A DNA stretch of 64,000 nt from Rhizobium sp. P38BS-XIX (GTDB taxonomy: Bacteria; Pseudomonadota; Alphaproteobacteria; Rhizobiales; Rhizobiaceae). The DNA is taken from positions 469,614-533,613 of the forward strand of contig NZ_JABAIJ010000003.1 of the NCBI RefSeq assembly GCF_012641435.1, in the 5' to 3' direction. Position numbers and translations under genes: made by a program. Below are positions 25,466 through 33,006 of this stretch, one piece after another (position 1 is the stretch's first letter; every line of letters starts with the position of its first letter). The notes under the pieces are model-generated. The model worked only from the letters and a program-made list of their open reading frames with translations. It was not told the origin of the DNA and ran no database searches.

Positions 25466-26725
25466 TTACTTCTTGGCCAGGTATTTCTGCTGGGCCTTCG
25501 TCAGGTAATCGGCCCATTGGTCCGCCAGATCCTTCGCAGAGATATCGCCGAGCAATGCTTGCTGGGATGTCTTGATGGCGAGCGAATCCTTGAAGAAAGC
25601 GAATTCTTCAAGATAGGTCGGCATGACCGTAGGAACGGTATCCTTGTCGGCGAGTTCCTGGAACCAGCCCTTGAACTGATCGCCCGCATAGAAGGGGTCT
25701 TTTTCCGCGGCCGTATAAGCCGGCAGGGCGCCGATCTTCTTGTTCCATTCCAGATTGCCTTCCTGGCCTTCAAGGGTCGCAATCAGCTTCCAGGAGAGAT
25801 CCTTGTTCTGGCTTGTCGAGAACATCGACCAACCGGCGTAACCGATGGTCGGGAAGGATTTGCCGTCCGGTCCCTTTGGCAGTGGGGCCACGCCGAAATC
25901 ATCCTTGTTCATGCGCTCGGCAACCGCGATCAGAGCGTCCGGGTCCTGGTCGAGGAAGGCGCAGGTGCCGGAATAGAAGCCGGCGACGACTTCGTTGAAG
26001 CCCCAGTTGACGCTATCCTTCGGCGCATAGCCCTTCTTGTAGAGATCGACCATCCACTCGATGCCCTTGGCCCAGCCAGGGCTGTTCATCGTAGAGGTGC
26101 CGTCATCCTTGAAGTATTTGTTGTCGCCTGCCATCGAGGCGCCGAAGATCATCCAACCATTGAGGCCGCCCGGGCCGCCGCGCATGCAATAGCCGGACTT
26201 GCCGGGCAGTTTCGAAATGGCTTCCGATGCCTTGACGAATTCGTCCATCGTCTTCGGTGGTTCGGAAACGCCTGCATCCTTCAGGATTTTCTTGTTGTAG
26301 AACATGGCGCGCAGATAGAAGCCGTAAGGCAGCATATAGGCGGTGTTCTTCACATAACGGCCGAGCTCGAGCGCGCGTGGCGTCAGCTCTTTGGTGTGCT
26401 CCCACTTCGCCAGATACGGCTCCAGGCTTTCGAGCATGCCGTTGTTGCCGTAAAGCGATACCCAGGTGTCGGGCATTTCCATCACGTCGGGCGTATCGCC
26501 GGCCGAGACCATGGTGGCGAACTTCTGGAAGGCTTCGTTCCAGGGCAGGGAGATGATGTCGACCTTGGTGCCGGGGTTGGCGGCTTCGAACTTGGCGACG
26601 ATCGACTTCAGCGTCTCGGTGCGCTCCGGGCTCGTGATCACTTCGACGAGCTTGAGTGTCGTATCGGCAAAGGCGGTGCCGCCCATCAGGGCGGTAAAGA
26701 GTGCTGCTGTTATCAGTCTTTTCAT
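25466..26725 (-). CDS. sugar-type ABC transporter substrate-binding protein
   Basis: 419 residues. The signal peptide ends near GGTAFADT. The body fits family 1 extracellular solute-binding proteins (MalE/UgpB type), with VDIISLPWNEAFQKFATMVS and DTPDVMEMPDTW in the N-lobe. It starts the transporter part of the operon, 39 bases after the PLP-enzyme gene. The ligand is not predictable. The adjacency to a Cys/Met-type PLP enzyme means the ligand need not be a plain sugar. Confidence 0.9.
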   Translation of the reverse strand: MKRLITAALFTALMGGTAFADTTLKLVEVITSPERTETLKSIVAKFEAANPGTKVDIISLPWNEAFQKFATMVSAGDTPDVMEMPDTWVSLYGNNGMLESLEPYLAKWEHTKELTPRALELGRYVKNTAYMLPYGFYLRAMFYNKKILKDAGVSEPPKTMDEFVKASEAISKLPGKSGYCMRGGPGGLNGWMIFGASMAGDNKYFKDDGTSTMNSPGWAKGIEWMVDLYKKGYAPKDSVNWGFNEVVAGFYSGTCAFLDQDPDALIAVAERMNKDDFGVAPLPKGPDGKSFPTIGYAGWSMFSTSQNKDLSWKLIATLEGQEGNLEWNKKIGALPAYTAAEKDPFYAGDQFKGWFQELADKDTVPTVMPTYLEEFAFFKDSLAIKTSQQALLGDISAKDLADQWADYLTKAQQKYLAKK

Positions 26726-26764
26726 GTTGGTTCCCCTTTAGGTTTTCCTCTTAAGTTGATGATT

Positions 26765-27931
26765 TTACGAGGCGGCGGCGATCGCCTCCTCGAGTTCCTT
26801 CCATTGCGCCTCGACACCCTCGAGGCCGATATGCAAACGGACCGAGCGCGGATTGATGCCGAATGTGTGCGCGGAGTTCGGCTGCGCCTTCTGCTGCAGC
26901 ACGACTTCGCCGGGCACGATCAAGCTTTCATGGCCGCCCCAGCTCACGCCGAGTTTAAACAGCTTGAGACGATCGGCAAAAGCCCTGACGTCAACGCCCT
27001 CGCGGAAGATGAAGGAGAACAGGCCCGAGGTTCCGTTGAGACCCGCCGGCAGCCGATTTGCGAGACCGGGGTGGCAAACCTGCTCGACGACATCGAGTTC
27101 CTGCAGCCGTTTGGCGATCGTCATCGCCGCAGCTTCATGTGCCTTCATGCGGATCGGGAGCGTGCGAAGGCCGCGGATCAGAAGCCATGCGTCGAAGGGC
27201 GAAAGCTTGCCGCCGAGATAGGGGTAGGCCTCCGCCTTCAGGCGCGCGATCATCTCCTTCGAGCCTGCGACGACGCCGGCAACAACGTCGCTGTGGCCGC
27301 CGAGATATTTGGAGGCCGAATGAATGACGAGATCGACGCCGAGTTTCAGCGGTTGCTGGAAATAGGGGGTCGCCCAGCTGTTGTCGATCATCGAGATGGC
27401 GCCATGCTGCTTGGCAAGCGCCGCAAGCGCGCCGACATCATGCGCTTCCATGACCCAGCTGGTCGGGCTTTCCATGTAGAAGACCTTGGCGCCGGGAAGT
27501 GCCTTGGCAACGGCCTCTTCATCGCGACCGTCGACATAAGTCACCTCGACCTTCATGCGCTTCAACAGGGTGCCGAACAGGCGGAAGGCATCGGGATAGA
27601 CATGCTTGACCGCGACGATCCGATCGCCGGGCTCGACGAAGCTCAGGACGGCGGATGAGATGGCCGCCATGCCGCTGGCAAATCCGAGCGCGTCTTCGCC
27701 ACCCTCGAGCTTGGCGAGCATTTCCTCGAACATGCGCACCGTCGGATTGAGGCCGCGCGTATAGATCGGCCGCACCTTTTCGCCACGGTAGGAAGCGATC
27801 ATCTCGTCATAGCTGGAAAAGGTGAACAGCGACGTCTGGAAGATCGGCGGCACGACGGCTTCGGCGAAGTTGCCTTCGTCATGGGCCGTGATAAGCGAGG
27901 CAAGTTCGAACGGCTCTAGCCCGTCAGTCAT
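26765..27931 (-). CDS. Cys/Met-metabolism PLP-dependent enzyme
   Basis: 388 residues of the cystathionine gamma-synthase / beta-lyase / methionine gamma-lyase fold. Lys208 in SASKYLGGHSD is the PLP Schiff-base lysine, and YTRGLNPTVRMFEEML and SGMAAISSA are family motifs. Such enzymes cleave or exchange at the beta or gamma carbon of thio-amino acids. The gene overlaps gntR by four bases and precedes the ABC transporter, so its substrate may be what the transporter brings in. The precise reaction cannot be told from sequence. Confidence 0.88.
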   Translation of the reverse strand: MTDGLEPFELASLITAHDEGNFAEAVVPPIFQTSLFTFSSYDEMIASYRGEKVRPIYTRGLNPTVRMFEEMLAKLEGGEDALGFASGMAAISSAVLSFVEPGDRIVAVKHVYPDAFRLFGTLLKRMKVEVTYVDGRDEEAVAKALPGAKVFYMESPTSWVMEAHDVGALAALAKQHGAISMIDNSWATPYFQQPLKLGVDLVIHSASKYLGGHSDVVAGVVAGSKEMIARLKAEAYPYLGGKLSPFDAWLLIRGLRTLPIRMKAHEAAAMTIAKRLQELDVVEQVCHPGLANRLPAGLNGTSGLFSFIFREGVDVRAFADRLKLFKLGVSWGGHESLIVPGEVVLQQKAQPNSAHTFGINPRSVRLHIGLEGVEAQWKELEEAIAAAS

Positions 27932-28623
27932 TTGGACATTTCCTTGATGTCTTCCTCGACAACGTCGAGAATTTTCAGTGTTTCGGCGCGCGCTGCTTCG
28001 GGGTCTCGGTCAACGATCGCGTTGAACAACGTGCGGTGATAGGGGAAGGACCGGCGTGCAAAATCCTGCCGGTCGAAAGGGTGTGACCAGAAGCGCTCGA
28101 AGGTTTCGCGCATCTGTTCGAGGAGCTGGCGGAACAAAGGGTTGTGGGTGGCGTCGTAGACGGCGAGATGAAACGCCAGATCTTCCGGTCCCGACGTGCC
28201 CTTGGCGATATGGACGCGCTCCATCTCGTTGAGCTTCTGCTCAATGATGACCATGTCCTCGTCGGTTCGCTTTTGGGCCGCGACCATGCCGGCCTCGCAT
28301 TCGATGCCTCTGCGAACCTCCAGCGTCTGCAGCAACGCATCGCGCAAGTGCGACGGGTCGAGCGACAGGGGCATGTGGATGGTGCTTTTGGAAACTGGCT
28401 TCAGCAGATAGGTGCCGCTGCCCTTGCGCGTTTCCATGACGCCGAGTGCCTGGAAATAGGTGATGACCTCGCGGATGGTCGAGCGCCCCACGGAAAGCGC
28501 CGCCATCAGCTCGCGTTCGGTCGGCAGTCTTTCGCCAGCCTGCAGCTTCGACGATTCGATAAACGTCGTCAGCGCATCGATCACCTGCTGCGTCCGGTCG
28601 ATGGACGGAAGGGGGGTAAGCAT
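27928..28623 (-). CDS. GntR-family (FadR subgroup) transcriptional regulator
   Basis: 231 residues from the ATG at 28623, preceded by GAGGAGA; an ATG four codons upstream has no such site. The N-terminal winged helix (LPTERELMAALSVGRSTIRE) is followed by an FCD effector domain with the metal-ligand pattern FHLAVYDATHN and a later His (PYHRTLF). It heads the operon with the PLP enzyme and the transporter and probably represses it until its ligand appears. The start region carries an inverted repeat listed separately. Confidence 0.9.
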   Translation of the reverse strand: MLTPLPSIDRTQQVIDALTTFIESSKLQAGERLPTERELMAALSVGRSTIREVITYFQALGVMETRKGSGTYLLKPVSKSTIHMPLSLDPSHLRDALLQTLEVRRGIECEAGMVAAQKRTDEDMVIIEQKLNEMERVHIAKGTSGPEDLAFHLAVYDATHNPLFRQLLEQMRETFERFWSHPFDRQDFARRSFPYHRTLFNAIVDRDPEAARAETLKILDVVEEDIKEMSK

Positions 28624-28657
28624 TGGTCTCCTCATGAGACCTAAATTGGTCTGACAT
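28624..28657. promoter_or_regulatory. candidate GntR operator overlapping the gene's ribosome site
   Basis: GGTCTC at 28625-28630 and GAGACC at 28636-28641 form an inverted repeat that contains the GAGGAG ribosome site on the minus strand. A second TTGGTCTGACAT element lies at 28646-28657. The TGGTC/GACC form is typical of FadR-subgroup operators, so autoregulation is likely. Confidence 0.5.
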
Positions 28658-28826
28658 CTGCCATCAGGTCAATCTCTTTTTCGAGGGCCGCGCTTTTTTC
28701 TGTGGTTGACGTCAGGTTGGAGAGGTTTCGGGAGCACGGAAACCCGAGATCGCGCGTCCTGGCCTTCAAGAGTTCGGGTGGCGCTGATAGAAAGGGCTCA
28801 AATCTGAGTCCCCGAGTTGGAAGAGA

Positions 28827-29090
28827 ATGGCTGCACGAGATCGATATTCACGGAAGCTGGAATGTGCGAGATGCGGGCACGCCGGTTTTGCAGAGGTTTC
28901 CGAGACCGATAATCGTCGGGCGCCAAGCCGCGACTTCAAGATCGACGAGATGGCCAAGGGGTTTTCGACCGAAAGGCCCTCGACGGATCCACGCAAGCAC
29001 ATGATGCGCTGCCGGTGCGGCGCCGTGTTTGCCTTCGAGCAAGACACTGTCTATGCGCCGGGCGGAGAACCGCGCCGTCGTGGTGGTTGA
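28827..29090 (+). CDS. small zinc-ribbon-like protein, unknown function
   Basis: 87 residues, GGAAGAG ribosome site just upstream. Two Cys pairs (CARCGH near residue 13 and CRCG near 62) suggest a zinc ribbon of the C-x2-C...C-x-C form. The rest is hydrophilic with an Arg/Gly-rich tail. No partner genes are apparent: the flanking genes are the divergent GntR operon and a minus-strand regulator. Probably a real conserved small protein; no function assigned. Confidence 0.6.
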   Translation: MAARDRYSRKLECARCGHAGFAEVSETDNRRAPSRDFKIDEMAKGFSTERPSTDPRKHMMRCRCGAVFAFEQDTVYAPGGEPRRRGG

Positions 29091-29094
29091 GCTC

Positions 29095-29126
29095 CAAAAA
29101 GAAAAAAGCCTCGCATGGGCGAGGCT
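29095..29126 (-). terminator. strong minus-strand intrinsic terminator without an obvious gene
   Basis: AGCCTCGC (29107-29114), loop ATGG, GCGAGGCT (29119-29126). On the minus strand the stem is followed by six T, C, five T. No protein gene on that strand ends nearby: the nearest is the YheO-type regulator, whose stop is 575 bases away. Confidence 0.7.
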
Positions 29127-29511
29127 AAGCTTGTGCCACTCCGGGGAAATCGGAAGCGACGCGGCGTTGTTTAATATTCGTCGCCCAATCAGACTAGGTC
29201 AGTTTTGGCGATAACGGTACGCTTGCACAAAAAAGCCCGGCAAGTTGGAAGTGTTGCGCGTCGATACTGATGAAAATCGTGTTGGATGACCATTTTGCGG
29301 GCAATTGAAGAGGAAATGCACGTCCTCAATGTGGCATTGCGCCGCCTTATAAATCCATTATAACGTGCATATGTGTTCAGCTACCGTTCATTTTTGCGCG
29401 GGCAGAAAGACAACCGCCGCAACGCCTTGCGGTCCTCGAGGTCCGGTTGCCGATTGGCTTTCCCGTCAGGTTGCCGGACCTCGCAGATACTTAGAGAATT
29501 TGGATATTCGC
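29127..29511. other. 385-bp gap with an inverted repeat; possible small-RNA locus on minus strand
   Basis: No protein gene is supported. On the minus strand a TATAAT-like hexamer near 29352-29363 precedes the terminator at 29095-29126 by about 230 bases, so a small RNA is possible. A 10-bp inverted repeat (CGAGGTCCGG at 29437-29446, CCGGACCTCG at 29474-29483) also lies here. Confidence 0.35.
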
Positions 29512-29652
29512 ATGCGTTTGCTTCTCGCCTTCATCGACTGGATTCGGCGTCGCCGTCAAAAGCGGCTGGAGAGCGAGACGATCCAATATTCGGCTGATGA
29601 TCCTTGGGTCCTGCAGCAGATCGAGAAATTCGAGCGCGAGCTGAAGCGATAG
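29512..29652 (+). CDS. possible 46-residue small protein
   Basis: The frame begins MRLLLAFIDWIRRRR, an amphipathic or short membrane-associated helix followed by an Arg cluster, and ends in a charged helix (QQIEKFERELKR). Codon use is coding-like, but the ribosome site is weak (GAGAAT). Unrecognised; could be a membrane-surface peptide or a chance frame. Confidence 0.4.
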   Translation: MRLLLAFIDWIRRRRQKRLESETIQYSADDPWVLQQIEKFERELKR

Positions 29653-29700
29653 AGACGCAACGGGTGGCGTTCAAGTCACTACCATTGCTTGCTGCTATCA

Positions 29701-30375
29701 TCAGGACATCGTTTTGCGGATCTTGGTCTGCCGTGCCTCGCGCAGGTGCTTGTAAACGGTCGCTCGTGAAATGCCGAGAAGGCGCGAGAGATAGGGCACC
29801 AGATTGCGGATGGAGAAATAGCCTTCCTGCTCGAGCATCTCGATGAGTGCAGCATGATCGTCCTTGGCCAGGGCTGATGCTGCAAGCCCCCGTTCACCAA
29901 GAAAATCCGCTATCGCTGCATTGACGGTTTCCTGCCAATCGGCTCGGAAAAGGGCAGCCGGCTGCGCACCGCCATCCTGGAACGCGGCAAGAAGGCTTAA
30001 TGCGTCGCGAGCCGCCTCGATCGGCGCAATATCGAAATTGATACAGAGCAGGCCGAGCGGATCACCCGCTGGATCACGCAGCACCGAGGTTATCGACTTG
30101 AGCTGCCGCCCATCGAAGTTCGTTTTCCGGTAGGGCCCGATAACATCCGTATCGAGCGCTCCGATATCCTTCAAGTCGGCAAGCGACGAGTTGCCGACTT
30201 CGCGCCGTGACAAATTGTTGGCGATGTAGGCAATGGTCTGTGTCGTCAGGTCGTGGATGACGACTTCCGCATGTGGTTTCAGCAGGATCGCAACGGCTTC
30301 GGCGACGGGAGCGAACCGAAGCAGCTCCTCCCTCGCACCCGATATTTCTTGTCTCGCGTTCGTTTTATTTGGCAT
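29701..30375 (-). CDS. YheO-type PAS/HTH transcriptional regulator
   Basis: 224 residues. The N-terminal YheO-like PAS domain (AEVVIHDLTTQTIAYIANNL) is followed by a C-terminal HTH_22 DNA-binding domain (ISIRNLVPYLSRLLGISRATVYKHLREA area). This family includes regulators of amino-acid catabolism such as DauR. It is divergent from an aminotransferase gene with a perfect inverted repeat between them, so it very likely controls that gene. Confidence 0.88.
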   Translation of the reverse strand: MPNKTNARQEISGAREELLRFAPVAEAVAILLKPHAEVVIHDLTTQTIAYIANNLSRREVGNSSLADLKDIGALDTDVIGPYRKTNFDGRQLKSITSVLRDPAGDPLGLLCINFDIAPIEAARDALSLLAAFQDGGAQPAALFRADWQETVNAAIADFLGERGLAASALAKDDHAALIEMLEQEGYFSIRNLVPYLSRLLGISRATVYKHLREARQTKIRKTMS

Positions 30376-30413
30376 CGCTTCACATCCACCGCATTAATTT
30401 ACATTGTGTCTAT

Positions 30414-30432
30414 ATTTGACAGTTTGTCAAAT
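30414..30432. promoter_or_regulatory. inverted repeat between divergent regulator and aminotransferase genes
   Basis: ATTTGAC, spacer AGTTT, GTCAAAT: perfect 7-bp arms. It lies about 40 bases from the regulator start and 64 from the aminotransferase start, where an operator for the YheO-type regulator would be expected. Confidence 0.55.
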
Positions 30433-30495
30433 TCTCTCTAAGTTCGAGCTATTCAGCTGGCGTGAATAAGCGCCGCCCCTTTGGAGAAGTGTGCC

Positions 30496-31632
30496 ATGCC
30501 GGTCCTGCCAGATTTCAAGCTCGAAACCTATTTTTCAAAATGGGAGTTCACTGCGCGCTATCACATGACGGCATCGGACGCGCAGAGCATGACGATGGCC
30601 GAGCTGCTTGCCATGGCAACGCCCGAGCAGCGAAATGCTCATGACAATCTCTGGCTTGGCTACACGGAAACTTTCGGAGATCCCGAGTTACGCGATATCA
30701 TCGCCGGCCTCTATACCCAGATGAAGCAACCTGAGATCCTGTGCTTTGCCGGTGCGGAGGAGGGGATCTATATCGCCATGCATGCGCTTCTCGACAAGGG
30801 TGACCACGCGATCGTCGTCACGCCCAACTATCAATCTTCCGAAACCATTCCGCTCAGCATCTGCGATGTGTCCGCGGTCGCGCTCGATCCTGACGATGGT
30901 TGGTCGCTCGATATCGATGCTGTCAGCAAGGCGATCCGCCCGAACACCAAGCTGATCTCGATCAATTTTCCACACAATCCGACGGGCAAGGTGCTTGAGG
31001 CGGAACGGTTTCAAGCGTTGGTGGATCTTTGCCGACGGCATGGCATCTGGCTTTTCAGCGATGAAGTCTATCGCGGCTTGACGGTCGACAAGAAGCCGGT
31101 CCTGCCTGCCGCGGCCGACCTCTACGAGCGCGGCCTTTCGCTCGGGGTCATGTCCAAAGCTTACGGACTGCCCGGCCTGCGCATCGGATGGATCGCTTGC
31201 CGCGATCATCACCTTATTTCCAAGATGGAGCGGATGAAGCATTATCTCTCCATCTGCAATACGGGGCCGGGCGAAAGCCTGGCAAAGATTGCGCTGCTCA
31301 ATGCCGACAGGATTCTTGATCGCAACAACCGGTTGGTTGCTTCCAATCTTGAAAAGCTGAAGACGCTGTTTGCGGAATTCGACCATCTTTTCGATTGGTA
31401 TACGCCTGATGGCGGTTGTGTCTGCTACCCGCGCTACAAGGGTAAGGACGGCGTTGAAGCTTTCGCGCGCAATCTCGTCGAACGGTCCGGTGTGCTTCTA
31501 TTGCCGGCGAGTCTCTACCATTCGGACCTTAATCCCACTCCACTCGATCGATTCCGCATCGGTTTCGGTCGCGCGAATATAGAGGAAGGGATCGCGGCGA
31601 TGCGCTCTTATCTGTTGCGCAACGGCTCTTGA
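30496..31632 (+). CDS. class I/II PLP-dependent aminotransferase
   Basis: 378 residues from the ATG at 30496, which has GGAGAAG 7 bases upstream; a TTG at 30481 would overlap that site and is rejected. Fold type I features: NFPHNPTGKVLE, SDEVYRGL, the PLP lysine in MSKAYGLPGLRIGW, and the C-terminal Arg in RFRIGFGR that binds substrate carboxylate. It transfers an amino group between an amino acid and a keto acid. The divergent YheO-type regulator suggests inducible amino-acid catabolism. The specific substrate is unknown. Confidence 0.9.
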   Translation: MPVLPDFKLETYFSKWEFTARYHMTASDAQSMTMAELLAMATPEQRNAHDNLWLGYTETFGDPELRDIIAGLYTQMKQPEILCFAGAEEGIYIAMHALLDKGDHAIVVTPNYQSSETIPLSICDVSAVALDPDDGWSLDIDAVSKAIRPNTKLISINFPHNPTGKVLEAERFQALVDLCRRHGIWLFSDEVYRGLTVDKKPVLPAAADLYERGLSLGVMSKAYGLPGLRIGWIACRDHHLISKMERMKHYLSICNTGPGESLAKIALLNADRILDRNNRLVASNLEKLKTLFAEFDHLFDWYTPDGGCVCYPRYKGKDGVEAFARNLVERSGVLLLPASLYHSDLNPTPLDRFRIGFGRANIEEGIAAMRSYLLRNGS

Positions 31633-31720
31633 TAGCCGTTCGGCTGTCTGTTCCGAATGAGTTGGCGTAATGAAGCGCTGCGCATTACAATGGGATTCCT
31701 CATAAGCGAGAGTGACCTGT

Positions 31721-32980
31721 TTGGCGCAGAGAACCGGTAAAGCTGATCTTCCTTTGCATGGCGGCCGCGTGCCGCGGTGGCTTGGCGAGCGCATGACACG
31801 ATTGGGCGCGGTGATCACCGAGGCGATCGTTCAACATTATGGACGCGATGAGCTGTTCCGCCGCCTGGCAAATCCCTTCTGGTTCCAGTCGTTCGGCGCC
31901 GTGATGGGCATGGATTGGCATTCCTCCGGCATTACCACCAGCGTGCTCGGAGCCTTGAAGCGTGGTCTGACGCCGCTTTCCGGTGAGCTCGGCATTCATG
32001 TCTGCGGCGGTCGAGGCTCGCATTCCCGCAAGACACCGGAAGAGCTGCTTTTGATCGGCGATCGGGTCGGGATAGACGGCGCATCGCTTGGCAGCACCAG
32101 TCGCCTGATCGCAAAGGTGGACAGCGCGGCTGTCCAGGATGGGTTTGATCTTTATCTGCATGGTTTCATCGTGGCCGATGATGGCAAATGGGTTGTGATC
32201 CAGCAGGGCATGAACGGCGATCGGCGTCAGGCCAGGCGATATCATTGGCTGTCCGAGGGCTTGACCAGCTTTCTGGACTCGCCGCACGCGGCCATAGAAG
32301 GGCGCGATCAAGGGGAGATCATCAACCTTGCCGATCGGCGCGCCGAACGTTCCCGCAGCCGGCAGCTAGATCTCTTGGGTTCGCTCGGGCCGGACAGAAT
32401 TATTCGCGAATTCAATGCGCTGGAAGGACATCCCCCAGCAACCAGCAAGTTGGATGCACAGCCCATGTTGCCGCATCTCATCATGCCGGCTCATCATGAC
32501 GTGCGCCAGGAGGATGTCAACATGCGCCGTCTGCACGGAAACCTGGCGGCCGCTGCCGATCGTGGTCCGGTGGATTTCGAAGATCTGCTTTTAACTCCGG
32601 GCGTTGGCGCGCGAACCGTAAAAGCGTTGGCGATGGTCGCAGAGGTGGTTCATGGTACGCCGTGCCGTTTTTCCGATCCGGCGCGCTTCTCGCTGGCCCA
32701 CGGTGGTAAGGATCGTCATCCCTTTCCGGTGCCGCTGAAAGTCTATGACGAGACCATCAGCGTCATGAAATCAGCCGTCAGGAAAGGCCGCCTTGGCCGG
32801 GATGAGGAACTCGCGGCCTTGAAGCGACTGGACGATCAATCACGCATCCTGGAGCGATACGTCACCGGACCGGATCTCAAGGAGATCGTTGCCGGCGAGT
32901 TCGACCAATCTTTCTCGTATGGCGGTCGGAGCGTCTTCGGATGGGAACCTCCAGCAAATTTCGAAACTCGCAAGAGCTAG
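31721..32980 (+). CDS. DUF763 protein
   Basis: 419 residues. The N-terminal KADLPLHGGRVPRWL and the HVCGGRGSHSRKTPEEL segment identify DUF763, a family of unknown biochemical function found in archaea and scattered bacteria. A helix-hairpin-helix-like stretch (LLLTPGVGARTVKALAMVAE) near residue 295 suggests nucleic-acid contact. The start is probably the TTG at 31721, with GCGAG 10 bases upstream; a GTG at 31712 is too close to that site. It stands alone, convergent with gcd. Confidence 0.85.
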   Translation: MAQRTGKADLPLHGGRVPRWLGERMTRLGAVITEAIVQHYGRDELFRRLANPFWFQSFGAVMGMDWHSSGITTSVLGALKRGLTPLSGELGIHVCGGRGSHSRKTPEELLLIGDRVGIDGASLGSTSRLIAKVDSAAVQDGFDLYLHGFIVADDGKWVVIQQGMNGDRRQARRYHWLSEGLTSFLDSPHAAIEGRDQGEIINLADRRAERSRSRQLDLLGSLGPDRIIREFNALEGHPPATSKLDAQPMLPHLIMPAHHDVRQEDVNMRRLHGNLAAAADRGPVDFEDLLLTPGVGARTVKALAMVAEVVHGTPCRFSDPARFSLAHGGKDRHPFPVPLKVYDETISVMKSAVRKGRLGRDEELAALKRLDDQSRILERYVTGPDLKEIVAGEFDQSFSYGGRSVFGWEPPANFETRKS

Positions 32981-33006
32981 GCTTCGCACGTCCCGCCTGT
33001 TGCTGG

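Noticed and set aside
25340..27658. 772-codon plus-strand ORF
   Set aside because: It lies antisense to the substrate-binding protein and PLP enzyme genes, which have recognisable domains; GC-rich third positions leave the opposite strand open.
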